DNA of 64,000 nucleotides, from assembly GCF_010091945.1 (NCBI RefSeq), contig NZ_WVIE01000001.1, forward strand, positions 273,404-337,403, in the 5' to 3' direction. The stretch comes from Myxacorys almedinensis A. Its GTDB lineage: Bacteria > Cyanobacteriota > Cyanobacteriia > Leptolyngbyales > Leptolyngbyaceae. The position numbers and the translations under genes were made by a program. The notes beneath the pieces are model-generated. The model saw only the letters and a program-made list of their open reading frames with translations, ran no database searches and was not told where the DNA came from. Numbering within the stretch: position 1 is the stretch's first letter; each line of letters opens with the position of its first letter. This document shows, in pieces, positions 45,701 through 54,664 of this stretch.

Positions 45701-46675
45701 TTAAACGCTGACGCTATTATGATGGGCGGTTTCTACCTCACGGGGCTTACCCACCGGAGCAATGCCTGCCAAATCGAGAACTTGGGGAATCAGATCTTCT
45801 CGCTTGACAGCCATCATGTGGACGCCCTGACAGAGATCTTTGGCAAGTAAAACCTGTTCTGCCGCGATCGCAACTCCTTCTAATAGCGGATCGCTAGCGC
45901 ACTCTAGCCGCTCGATAATCGACTCTGGAATATTCACCCCAGGCACCGCCCGATTGATAAACCGAGCGTTCTTGGCAGATTTTAGCAAAAAGATGCCAGC
46001 AAGAATCGGTTTTCCGGCACCGTTGGCAATTTCTGTCATAAATTTATCTAACCGATCAAAATCTGTAATCAACTGGCTCTGGAAAAACTGTGCCCCTGCT
46101 TCTAGCTTGCGCTCAAATCGCTTCTGCAACCCTGACCAACTGCCACACTGGGGATCAACGGCGGCTCCAGAGAATAGATCGGTTGCGCCATCGGTCAGGG
46201 GTTGATCGTTCCAATCTAAGCCGCCGTTGAGCTTCCGAATCATCGTTAACAAGCGAACGGATTCAAGCTCAAACACGCCGCGTGCCGTGGGATGATCGCC
46301 CGCCTTGACCGGATCACCCGTCAGCGCCAGCACATTCCGAATGCCCAACGCGTGCGCGCCCATCAGATCCGCTTGGAGGGCAATGCAGTTGCGATCGCGG
46401 CAGGCTACTTGATAGACCGGCTCAATGTTTTGCTGCAACAACAGCGCCGCCGACACCAGCGACGACATCCGCATCACCGCCCGACTGCCATCAGTGATAT
46501 TGACGCTATGCACTCGCCCTTTTAGCATCGTCGCCATCGCCAACATGTGGGATGGATCGGCTCCCTTGGGAGGAGCAACCTCCGCCGTAATCAAAAACTC
46601 GCCAGCTTCAGCCGCCGTCCGAAACGCGGAAAGCGGAGCTTGACCGTAGGATTGGGCAAATCGGAAGTTTGTCAT
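45701..46675 (-). CDS. metF: Methylenetetrahydrofolate reductase
   Basis: About 324 residues from the ATG at 46675 (MTNFRFAQSYGQAPL); a TTG at 46717 would extend it. The TIM-barrel flavoprotein pattern is clear: EVAPPKGADPSHML (Glu of the catalytic site), NITDGSRAVMRMSS, ACRDRNCIALQADLMGAHALG (RDRN folate site), LALTGDP and GAQFFQSQLITDFDRL. It makes 5-methyl-THF for methionine synthesis. The last residues include HHNSV. It lies 9 nt before ogt. Confidence 0.95.
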   Translation of the reverse strand: MTNFRFAQSYGQAPLSAFRTAAEAGEFLITAEVAPPKGADPSHMLAMATMLKGRVHSVNITDGSRAVMRMSSLVSAALLLQQNIEPVYQVACRDRNCIALQADLMGAHALGIRNVLALTGDPVKAGDHPTARGVFELESVRLLTMIRKLNGGLDWNDQPLTDGATDLFSGAAVDPQCGSWSGLQKRFERKLEAGAQFFQSQLITDFDRLDKFMTEIANGAGKPILAGIFLLKSAKNARFINRAVPGVNIPESIIERLECASDPLLEGVAIAAEQVLLAKDLCQGVHMMAVKREDLIPQVLDLAGIAPVGKPREVETAHHNSVSV

Positions 46676-46866
46676 GAACGATAAGGGATGGAGTGCTTGC
46701 TCTAGGGTATCGGTCAATGATTCAAAAGGTGAAGAAATCGTCCGAAACTTTTACAGGAAATTAATCTGGTAGTTGGTTAAGGGGGGGAGATGGGGTAGTT
46801 AACTCAACTCTCAACTACTCAAAATTGACGCTCTACTAGCTCGCTCAAAGGTGATAGAGATGACGT

Positions 46867-47877
46867 CTAGCTAGGAATGGTGTATCCCATTGCCGTTTTA
46901 GCCTTGTTGAGCGTTTGGTTTGCGATCGCACGGGCTTGGTCGCGCCCCGATCGCAAGACGGTTTCTAAGTATCCTGGATCTTTCATAATGGCATCGTACT
47001 TTTCTTGGATCGGGTTGAGCGCCGCGATCGTAGTTTCTGCCAGCAACGGCTTAAACTGCCCCCACCCCATATCCTGGCACTCAGCCGTCACCTCGTCTTT
47101 GCGCTTGCCTGAGAGCAGCATATAGAGCGTCAGCAGATTATTGCACTCTGGGCGCTCCGCATCCCCAAAGGTTAGTCCCCGGATTGGATCGGTCTTGCAG
47201 CGCTTGATTTTGGTTTGAATCACATCAGGCGGATCGAGAAGATTGATGCGGCTCAACTCTGATGGATCAGACTTCGACATTTTTTTTGTGCCATCGGTGA
47301 GGCTCATCACCCGTGCCCCTTCTGCCCGAATCAGTGGTTCTGGACGTTTGAGCACAGGAGCTTTGGAGGTGGCAAACTTGTGGTTAAAGCGATCGACAAT
47401 ATCTCGTGTAATCTCTAGATGTTGCTTCTGATCTTCTCCGACCGGCACTTTATCCGGTTCGTATAGCAAAATGTCTGATGCCATCAACACGGGATAGGTC
47501 AAAAGTCCTGTCCCAACGTCTTGCCCTTGTTTGATGGCTTTTTCTTTAAATTGGATCATGTCTTCTAACCAATTTAAGGGAGTAACACAACTCAGTAGCC
47601 AAGCAAGCTCGGTGTGGGCAGGCACATGGGACTGAACGAAAATTGTAGTGTGGTTGAGATCTAACCCGCAGGCGAGGTACACTGCCGCCATTCGATAGGT
47701 GTCTGCGGCTAGGGTAGACGGGTCGTGGGGAACGGTTATCGCGTGCAAATCTGCCAAAAAGAAGTAATTTTCATAGTGGCGTTGCGCCTCGACCCAGTTG
47801 CGAATTGCTCCTAAATAGTTTCCTAAATGCAGATTGCCTGTCGTTTGAATGCCGGAAAGAACTCGCTGCTTGGTCAT
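46867..47877 (-). CDS. trpS: Tryptophanyl-tRNA synthetase
   Basis: This 336-residue class I synthetase has the HIGH-like motif GNLHLGNYLGA near residue 15 and the KMSKS loop TKKMSKSDPS near residue 198. In between are the conserved LADLHAITVPHDP, WLLSCVTPLNWLEDM and PVGEDQKQHLEITRDI. It attaches tryptophan to its tRNA in the cytoplasm. It is a single gene, divergent from the JAMM peptidase gene across a 244-bp gap. The length is normal. Confidence 0.97.
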   Translation of the reverse strand: MTKQRVLSGIQTTGNLHLGNYLGAIRNWVEAQRHYENYFFLADLHAITVPHDPSTLAADTYRMAAVYLACGLDLNHTTIFVQSHVPAHTELAWLLSCVTPLNWLEDMIQFKEKAIKQGQDVGTGLLTYPVLMASDILLYEPDKVPVGEDQKQHLEITRDIVDRFNHKFATSKAPVLKRPEPLIRAEGARVMSLTDGTKKMSKSDPSELSRINLLDPPDVIQTKIKRCKTDPIRGLTFGDAERPECNNLLTLYMLLSGKRKDEVTAECQDMGWGQFKPLLAETTIAALNPIQEKYDAIMKDPGYLETVLRSGRDQARAIANQTLNKAKTAMGYTIPS

Positions 47878-48121
47878 AAACGTGAAGGGTGCTTAGAAGA
47901 GACGATCAATACTCATCAATACTTAATAGTATTGAAAGATGGGAATCGGTGGGTGAAATGAAGCCGAAACTCCCTGCTTTTCCCTACTCTTTATTAATCT
48001 TTTTCCTACTTTTTATTAATAATAATGTGAGTTTGATATTGCAACTTAGATTCGGGAGAGTAGGGGAGTTGAGAGTCTATTAGATGGCTAATGCTGAGAG
48101 TTCGATCGTGACTTACAATAG

Positions 48122-48601
48122 ATGTCTGTCTTATCTGAAGATCATCCTGCCGTGATTCTCAGCCTCGACTCTCAGCATATTGTGAGCATTCAAGCTCATG
48201 CCACCCGCACCTATCCCGAAGAGTGCTGCGGTTTGCTGCTGGGCACGAGTGACCCCACTGGGAAAACCGTCATGGACGTTCGAGCGACGAACAACATTTG
48301 GAGAGAGGAAGCCCAGTCTGACCTAACGAAGAAGCGCCGTTATTTGATTCCACCTGAAGAAATGCTGGTGGCAATGAAACACGCCCGGACTCTTGGGTTG
48401 GATATCATCGGTATTTATCACTCTCATCCTGATTGTCCGGCTGAGCCTTCAGAGTGCGATCGCGCCGCTGCTTGGCAGCATTACTCGTATCTGATCGTCT
48501 CTGTCCCCCAAGGTAAAGCAGGCGATGTCCGTAGCTGGAGCCTCACCGATCAACAGGTGTTTTCCGAAGAAGACGTGTTGATTTTCCGGGGCAGTCCCTA
48601 G
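48122..48601 (+). CDS. M67 family JAMM (MPN+) metallopeptidase
   Basis: This 159-residue protein has a complete JAMM zinc motif: catalytic Glu in YPEECCG (E33/E34), H100-x-H102 and, after seven residues, S110-x-x-D113 (YHSHPDCPAEPSECD). Bacterial M67 enzymes of this size cleave the C-terminal residues of ThiS/MoaD/CysO-like sulfur carriers, or process ubiquitin-like proteins. The downstream gene, 27 nt away, is a MoeB/E1-rhodanese fusion, which fits that job. No carrier gene is adjacent, so the carrier must be encoded elsewhere. Confidence 0.92.
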   Translation: MSVLSEDHPAVILSLDSQHIVSIQAHATRTYPEECCGLLLGTSDPTGKTVMDVRATNNIWREEAQSDLTKKRRYLIPPEEMLVAMKHARTLGLDIIGIYHSHPDCPAEPSECDRAAAWQHYSYLIVSVPQGKAGDVRSWSLTDQQVFSEEDVLIFRGSP

Positions 48602-48628
48602 CACTCTGTTCATCTCAGCAAACGCACC

Positions 48629-49807
48629 ATGCTAAATCCCAATCTGGATCAGATCCAGTTAACTCAAGATGATGTTTCGCGCTATTCGCGCCATTTGATT
48701 TTGCCGGAAGTTGGTGTTGAAGGGCAAAAACGCCTCAAAGCGGCCAGCATTCTGTGTGTCGGAACGGGAGGACTCGGTTCTCCACTTTTGGTTTATCTGG
48801 CAGCAGCGGGAGTGGGGCGGCTCGGAATCGTAGATTTTGATATTGTCGATAGCTCAAATTTGCAGCGTCAGATTATTCATGGCACCTCTTGGGTCGGTAA
48901 ACCTAAAATCGAGTCGGCTAAAAATCGGATTCTAGAAATTAATCCTCATTGTCAAGTGGATCTCTATGAAACGAGTTTCAGATCTGACAATGCTTTAGAC
49001 ATCGCTCAGCCCTACGATATTGTGATTGATGGCACGGACAATTTTCCAACGCGATATTTAGTCAACGATGCCTGCGTGATGCTGGGCAAACCCAACGTCT
49101 ACGGGTCTATTTTCCGCTTTGAAGGACAGGCAACGGTTTTTAATTACGAAGGCGGACCCAACTACCGCGATTTGTATCCCGAACCCCCGCCCCCCGGACT
49201 GGTTCCATCGTGTGCAGAGGGCGGCGTTTTGGGCGTGCTGTGCGGCATTATTGGAACTATTCAAGCGACCGAAGCAATCAAGATTATTTTGGGCACCGGA
49301 ACCACGTTGAGCGGTCGCCTGTTGCTCTACAATGCGTTAGAGATGAAATTCCGAGAGTTAAAGTTACGACCGAATCCAGAACGCCCGGTGATTGATAAAT
49401 TGATCGATTACGAAGAGTTTTGCGGTATTCCGCAAGCGAAAGCGGCTGAAGAACAGGAGCGTAAAAACGTGCAAGAAATATCTGCAACGGAGTTAAAACA
49501 ACTCCTCGATCGCGGTGCGATCGGAACAGAGTATGTTCTGCTTGATGTCCGCAACCCGAACGAAGTTGAGATCGCCAAAATTCCTGGCTCTGTCTTGGTT
49601 CCCTTGCCTGACCTTGAGAACGGATCGGGCGTTGAAAAGGTGAAAGAATTGCTCAATGGACACAAGCTGATTGCTCATTGCAAAATGGGCGGACGATCGG
49701 CGAAAGCGTTGGCAATTCTCAAAGACGCAGGCATTGAAGGAACCAACCTGACCGGCGGCATCACCGCTTGGAGTCGCGATGTTGATCCCTCTGTGCCTGA
49801 GTATTAA
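48629..49807 (+). CDS. moeB: MoeB/ThiF-type adenylyltransferase with C-terminal rhodanese domain
   Basis: This 392-residue protein has an E1-like domain (CVGTGGLGSPLLVYLAAAG, DFDIVDSSNLQRQI, DGTDNFPTRYLVND, a PSCAEGGVLGVL stretch) and, from about 285, a rhodanese domain with LLDVRNPNEVEIAKIPG and the active-site loop HCKMGGRS. It would adenylate the C-terminus of a MoaD/ThiS-type protein and pass sulfur to it. The usual CxxC zinc pair of MoeB is not evident. The JAMM gene precedes it in the same operon. The symbol reflects the family; MoeZ is an equally used name. Confidence 0.93.
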   Translation: MLNPNLDQIQLTQDDVSRYSRHLILPEVGVEGQKRLKAASILCVGTGGLGSPLLVYLAAAGVGRLGIVDFDIVDSSNLQRQIIHGTSWVGKPKIESAKNRILEINPHCQVDLYETSFRSDNALDIAQPYDIVIDGTDNFPTRYLVNDACVMLGKPNVYGSIFRFEGQATVFNYEGGPNYRDLYPEPPPPGLVPSCAEGGVLGVLCGIIGTIQATEAIKIILGTGTTLSGRLLLYNALEMKFRELKLRPNPERPVIDKLIDYEEFCGIPQAKAAEEQERKNVQEISATELKQLLDRGAIGTEYVLLDVRNPNEVEIAKIPGSVLVPLPDLENGSGVEKVKELLNGHKLIAHCKMGGRSAKALAILKDAGIEGTNLTGGITAWSRDVDPSVPEY

Positions 49808-50047
49808 GTTCCACTTGTTGGGGCAGTGCTCCCGTGCCTGCCCTGATCAATCGTCGGGTCAATCCGAGCATGCGCCAGAATCTCTCATCAGTCTGATTCA
49901 AGCGAAACCTCAAGTCTAACTGGCATTTTTGGCTTCATCGCCATTCAACCTGCCTAGGACGGACTTCAAATTTAGAACGCGCACGGAAGAAATAGACTTC
50001 AAACTCAAAGAAAAATTAGCCTGTCCCAGAATCAATGGATTGAACCG

Positions 50048-50230
50048 ATGCTGTCGCCGCTCTATATTTTGCTGTTGCTAGGTGATGAGTCGGGCAGTTG
50101 TCGCATTTTTGATCCTGCGAAGAGTTATGCGGTAATTTCTGCTAGTTCGACGTATGATGAAGCGCAACATTGGCTGTTGGAAGACGAATACGAACCGATC
50201 GAAGGACGGCTTTCTGCCTCTGAGTTGTAG
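50048..50230 (+). CDS. Small conserved-looking hypothetical protein
   Basis: A 60-residue product: MLSPLYILLLLGDESGSCRI then FDPAKSYAVISASSTYDEAQHWLLEDEYEPIEGRL. The short hydrophobic start and acidic tail look like a genuine small cyanobacterial protein, but I cannot name the family. It is 240 nt downstream of moeB on the same strand. No ribosome site is strong. It could be a chance frame. Confidence 0.5.
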   Translation: MLSPLYILLLLGDESGSCRIFDPAKSYAVISASSTYDEAQHWLLEDEYEPIEGRLSASEL

Positions 50231-50762
50231 ATGTTGATTGTGCGATCGCGCCTAAAAGTTAAATGAAAAGCATGAGGATAATCTTCCTCCTTTATCAAGC
50301 GGGTACACCCTATCCAGCATCCATTATGGTTAAGGGAGGAGGCGCGATCATGTGACACGCTTTTAGTTGCTGATGCGATCGGGGTTAATAGTAGTCAAAT
50401 AGACGCATAGTTCTGGGTCTTCTTTCACCATAAACGGAGAAATAGCCATAACAAAACTGAGAGGACTAGCACATCCGTTCAAGCAACAGATTGACTCCAG
50501 ATAAAACGTGATGAGAACCTTGAAAGCTCTGCTTATACTATCGTGTGTTTGCTTCACATCTTGCAATGTGCAATCTTCTTAGCAAATTATGGGATCGGCT
50601 CCCATGGCAATTACGATAAACTGCTCAAAAATTTGTAATGTTTGTGTCTAACAAATAACGATTAGCGGTTCCATTCATCTCTTAACTGATTTTGAAACTC
50701 GACCGGATCAACTCGTTTGGGCAAACGATCACCTGTCAAACTGCATCTGATTGCCAACAAAC
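50231..50762. other. Intergenic region before the CCA-adding enzyme
   Basis: About 530 bases without a convincing gene. A minus-strand frame at 50363-50566 (ending FMVKEDPELCVYLTTINPDR) is the only one of note; its N-terminal part is irregular and it has no evident partner. No strong hairpin or RNA gene is recognised. Confidence 0.45.
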
Positions 50763-52241
50763 TTAGAAATTTGAGGAATCTTCCGCTAGTAGAGACTTCG
50801 CGAGTGCCAAAGCCTCAGCGCGATCGGTAATCTTTTGCTCAGCGTGGGCTAACTGCAAAGCTGCCAGCAATCGCCCGATGATTGGTCCGGCAGGGATGTG
50901 CAGCGTTTTCATCAAATCTTGCCCTGTTGCAAGCGCTGTTGGATGGGCAACGGAATCGGTGGGCGTTAAGAAGCGATGAATCAACGATGCGCTTGCTTGA
51001 GAAGAACCCTCAGCACTTGGCTGATTAAACGGCAACCCTGCTGTGCCCCTGCTGAGCTTGGCAGATCCGATCGCAAGTAACATCACTGCCGGAAACGTCA
51101 CCCCAACGCTCTGAAAAAAGAAATATTGTTCTGCCAAAGTCCAATCGCAGCAAGCTTTACCCGTTTGAAACGCAGGCATGGCTTTGAGCACCGTACTCAC
51201 CGCTTGAATTTCGGCACGGCTATATTTCAAGCGCCACAACTGCGCTTCTGCGCGATCGGGATCGCTAGAGAGCAAACTGGCAAGCTTGGCGATCGTTACC
51301 CATGTGCGTGCCGATCCAGACGCTTTCGGCTCTGTTCGAGCCTTATCCGATGCCGTAGAATGGCGTACCCCCCGCACCAGTTCTGCCCAAAATTCTGTCC
51401 AGGTTTCTTGAATGACAACGCTGGTTCGATCGATCGCCGCCACCCAACCCAACCCTTCAGCCGTCGCATCCGGAAACCAATCGTCTAGCAAGCCATCTTC
51501 CCAAGCGGTTTTGAGCCATGGGGTGCCCTTCATAGTGCTCAGCAGATAATTGAGTTCAGATTGCACTCGTTCGGCGGCGATGCGGCGCAAGTGAGGTGCA
51601 AGGTCACGAATGGTTTGTTGCGTTTCTGGATCTAGCCCAAATCCAAGCTGTGAGGCTTGGCGATAAGCCCGCAGCAACCGCAACGGATCTTCCTGCAAAT
51701 TTTCAGCGCAGATCATGCGGAGTCGTTTGCGCTGCAAGTCTTCGTAGCCCCCAAGCGGATCGAGCAATTCTGCGGTGTGGGGATTGTATGCGATCGCATT
51801 GACTGTAAAATCTCGTCGCCGTAAATCCGCTTCTAACGATGACCCTACCTGCCGCGCAAAATCCGCCGTTCCTTGCTCAAACACGACCCGCGCAATCTGG
51901 CGTTCGGCATCGAGCAGCACAAACCCGGCGCGGTAATGACGGGCGATCGCCGTTGCCGTTTCCACCGCATCGTGGGGCAGCACAAAATCAAGATCCAAAT
52001 ACTCCGATTCTCGACCGAGGAGGGCATCTCGAACCGTCCCTCCAACCAGGCAAGCTGACTTTGGGAGCCACTGGATGCTGAAGGGCCACCTCTGAGGAGA
52101 TAGCACCGAAGAATCGGATAACACGTTTAGTTGAGACTCGTTCAGAACAGTCAATGTCAATCTATCCGTAGGTAACTTAACTCTGAGAACCCCACCCAAT
52201 CGGGCTTTATCCCCTGCCAGCAATTTCGCAATATAAATCAA
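50763..52241 (-). CDS. cca: CCA tRNA nucleotidyltransferase / poly(A) polymerase family
   Basis: Up to 492 residues; there is no upstream ATG, so the start is uncertain (TTG at 52241 or GTG at 52124, the latter giving VLSDSSVLSPQRWPFSIQW). The class II nucleotidyltransferase core is present: CLVGGTVRDALLGRESEYLDLD, DFARQ, RRRDFTVNAIAYN, DPLGGYEDLQRKRLRMI and LRAYRQASQLGF. The family adds or repairs the CCA end of tRNA, and in cyanobacteria may also include poly(A)-adding members, so the symbol is tentative. It is divergent from ycf34. Confidence 0.9.
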   Translation of the reverse strand: MIYIAKLLAGDKARLGGVLRVKLPTDRLTLTVLNESQLNVLSDSSVLSPQRWPFSIQWLPKSACLVGGTVRDALLGRESEYLDLDFVLPHDAVETATAIARHYRAGFVLLDAERQIARVVFEQGTADFARQVGSSLEADLRRRDFTVNAIAYNPHTAELLDPLGGYEDLQRKRLRMICAENLQEDPLRLLRAYRQASQLGFGLDPETQQTIRDLAPHLRRIAAERVQSELNYLLSTMKGTPWLKTAWEDGLLDDWFPDATAEGLGWVAAIDRTSVVIQETWTEFWAELVRGVRHSTASDKARTEPKASGSARTWVTIAKLASLLSSDPDRAEAQLWRLKYSRAEIQAVSTVLKAMPAFQTGKACCDWTLAEQYFFFQSVGVTFPAVMLLAIGSAKLSRGTAGLPFNQPSAEGSSQASASLIHRFLTPTDSVAHPTALATGQDLMKTLHIPAGPIIGRLLAALQLAHAEQKITDRAEALALAKSLLAEDSSNF

Positions 52242-52334
52242 CCAATGAGTGGGTGATTTAGTGACTGTGCCTGAGCTAGAGTAACAGAAATAGCAAGGAT
52301 CTCGATTCTATTGTGAACTAGAGAGACTAGAACA

Positions 52335-52583
52335 ATGTGTATTTGTATCAATTGCCATTATGTCGATCGCTGCACAACCTACAACGCTGTAGAAACGCAG
52401 CATCAGCAACCCCACCTGACCGAGACCCCCACCTTTGAGGCAACAGAGCCAACGATCAATGTTAACATCCGCGATCGCGGGGATTATATCGAGATGGAAT
52501 GGGATGTCGTGGGCTGTCTTAGCTTTACCGAAGAAGCCGGAAAATGGGCAAAACTGCGTCCGGGGGAGCTAGTGCCGACTTAA
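52335..52583 (+). CDS. ycf34: Ycf34 family protein
   Basis: This 82-residue protein begins MCICINCHYVDRCTTYNAVE, the cysteine-rich Ycf34 start (C2, C4, C7, C13), and continues HQQPHLTETPTFEATEP and EMEWDVVGCLSFTEEAGKW. Ycf34 is known in cyanobacteria and red-algal plastids as a probable Fe-S protein that influences photosynthetic electron transport. The full pattern is intact. It is divergent from the CCA-adding enzyme across 93 bases. Confidence 0.95.
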   Translation: MCICINCHYVDRCTTYNAVETQHQQPHLTETPTFEATEPTINVNIRDRGDYIEMEWDVVGCLSFTEEAGKWAKLRPGELVPT

Positions 52584-52706
52584 CCCTACAGGCAGTGCTT
52601 GCAACCGATGGGTAAATCTTGCACGGCTGAATGTAACTAGGCACCGAGTTAAGGGAATCCTAAGAGTGACACCTTTTCTAAGATCCTTTAGCGTCGGTTG
52701 AAAGTC

Positions 52707-54155
52707 ATGGGCTTCATTGGTCAAACTCGGTCTCAGGTTGAACTTGCCTCGCGCCTTGCATTAACTACCCTCACAACCGTAGGCATGGTTTTTGCCTTCA
52801 GTAGCCCCGTTGCGGCGCAAACTCCTCCGCCAGACGCCACCAAGACGGTCGAACTTTCAAAAATCATTCAAGAAGCTCAAAATTTTTACAATCAAGGGGA
52901 AACCAAAGCGCGCGATGCGCGGTATCGGGAGGCGCTAGAAGACTACAACCAAGCGATTCAGCGCAACCCAAGCTTGAGCACAGCTTATGTAGCGCGGGGT
53001 ATAGTCCGCTCTAGGCTGGGCGATCGCGATGGGGCAATTCAAGATCTCAACCAAGCGATTGTGATGAATCCTGCCGATGCGATCGTCTATGCCCATCGGG
53101 GCGGCATTCGCTATAACTTGGGCAGTCTAGAAGCCGCGATCGACGATTTGAACAAAGCGATCGAACTTGATCCAACCTTGGCGGCGGCGTATGTCAATCG
53201 GGGTTACATTAAATCTCAAGTTCAGAATATGGAGGGGGCGCTCGCAGACTTTGAGAAAGCCCTGCAATTCCAGCCCACTTATGCCCCGGCACTGCTAAAT
53301 CGGGGATACGTCAAATTCAGCAACGGCGATCGCGATGGCGCGTTAGACGACCTCAATCAAGCGATCAAGCTACAGTCAAGCTACGCAGAAGCGTTCCTGA
53401 TTCGAGGCACCCTGCGTCACGATATGGGCGAAGCTGAAGCGGCAATCGACGACATCAGTCAAGCAATTCGCCTCAAACCCAACTACATCGCCGCCTACTT
53501 TAGCCGCGCTGCGACCCATTCTAAGCTGGGCAATCTTGAAGCCGCGCAAGCAGACTATACCCAAGTGGTGCAATCAAGCCCTGATCAGCCTGATGCGTTT
53601 CATCAACGGGGGCTGATTCGAGCCGCCCTAGGCGATGAACAAGGGGCAATGGACGATTATAATCAGGCGCTGCGACTCAAGGCAGACTATGCAGATGCGC
53701 TCAAAAGCCGGGGTGATCTGCGAGCCGCCCTAGGCGACAGACCCGGCGCGATCGCAGATTATGATCAGTCTCTTTTGGCTCAACCCACGTTAACCTCTGC
53801 TTATGCTGCCAGAGCCTCGGTGCGATCGCAGCTAGGCGATAAACCCGGCGCAGTTGCAGATTATACCCAAGCGGTAAACTACAACAGCAGCGACCCTAAC
53901 GCTTACCAAGAGCGGGGTAGAGCGAGAATGCAAATCGGTGATGTGCCAGGTGCGATCGAAGACTTCAGCCAAGCCCTACAGCTTAATGTGAACAGCGCTG
54001 AGGCTTACTACCATCGCGGTGTGTTGTTAGCCCGTTCTGGCAATCGTCAAGCGGCTTATACCGATCTTCAAAAAGCGGCTACTCTATACCGTCAAGATAG
54101 CGATGCCGAGGGCTATCGCAATTCGCTCAACACTCTAAATCAGTTACGGCGCTAG
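52707..54155 (+). CDS. Secreted TPR-repeat protein
   Basis: About 482 residues from the ATG at 52707; a TTG at 52698 is possible. There is a signal peptide (LALTTLTTVGMVFAFSSPVAAQT). About eleven TPR units follow, each of the type AYVNRGYIKSQVQNMEGALADFEKALQ..P, filling residues 65-470. TPR solenoids bind partner proteins; the location should be the periplasm or lumen. The repeats are regular with the Gly/Ala positions kept. No partner gene is evident in the neighbourhood. Confidence 0.9.
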   Translation: MGFIGQTRSQVELASRLALTTLTTVGMVFAFSSPVAAQTPPPDATKTVELSKIIQEAQNFYNQGETKARDARYREALEDYNQAIQRNPSLSTAYVARGIVRSRLGDRDGAIQDLNQAIVMNPADAIVYAHRGGIRYNLGSLEAAIDDLNKAIELDPTLAAAYVNRGYIKSQVQNMEGALADFEKALQFQPTYAPALLNRGYVKFSNGDRDGALDDLNQAIKLQSSYAEAFLIRGTLRHDMGEAEAAIDDISQAIRLKPNYIAAYFSRAATHSKLGNLEAAQADYTQVVQSSPDQPDAFHQRGLIRAALGDEQGAMDDYNQALRLKADYADALKSRGDLRAALGDRPGAIADYDQSLLAQPTLTSAYAARASVRSQLGDKPGAVADYTQAVNYNSSDPNAYQERGRARMQIGDVPGAIEDFSQALQLNVNSAEAYYHRGVLLARSGNRQAAYTDLQKAATLYRQDSDAEGYRNSLNTLNQLRR

Positions 54156-54225
54156 TTAGCCCTCAAGTTCCCGGTTAGCGCTATGCATGATGCGACGGTT
54201 GTGGCAGACTTTCAGGCTCGTCCGA

Positions 54226-54561
54226 CTAAGAATTATCTTTATCTCGTCTAAAAAACCTCCAGTCAAAAGAGCGCGATCGCTTCCGCTGCTGACGATGGCG
54301 CAACGCAGAATTTTCTCGGCGGCGTCTGCGATTGCGAGTCATCTCTTCCGTTCCTTCCTCAGGCAGGGGTCTTGGATCGGGTGCTGTTTTTTCGTCTTTG
54401 CTAAGCCACCAATCGACAATCAAACCGCTTGCCAAGCCGCCGAGCGCACCCAATGCAATGCTGAGCAGCGCAGGATAGCCGATGCCAAACAGAGTGATCA
54501 AAAACAACAACCAGACTTGCAACCCTGCTGAAAAACCTTTGGAGATGGGCTGTCTACGCAC
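54226..54561 (-). CDS. Conserved hypothetical membrane protein with basic tail
   Basis: This 111-residue protein has two spans near the N-terminus (LQVWLLFLITLFGIGYPALL; IALGALGGLASGLIVDWWL). The polar tail has DPRPLPEEGTEEMTRNRRRRRE and more Arg-rich sequence. I recall cyanobacterial proteins of this type but no named domain. The 54156-54225 gap to the TPR gene is short and the genes are convergent. The function is unknown. Confidence 0.65.
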   Translation of the reverse strand: MRRQPISKGFSAGLQVWLLFLITLFGIGYPALLSIALGALGGLASGLIVDWWLSKDEKTAPDPRPLPEEGTEEMTRNRRRRRENSALRHRQQRKRSRSFDWRFFRRDKDNS

Positions 54562-54664
54562 GATCGTTACCCTTGCAACTTTTAGACAGAATACAGCGAA
54601 TTTGAAACCTCGGAGCGAGGATTGGGGTCTCGCCTCTGGGGATGAGTTCTATCGTTGCCTATGG

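Noticed and set aside
50363..50566. 67-codon minus-strand frame in the gap before cca
   Set aside because: Irregular composition, no ribosome site and no family pattern; too weak to list as a gene.
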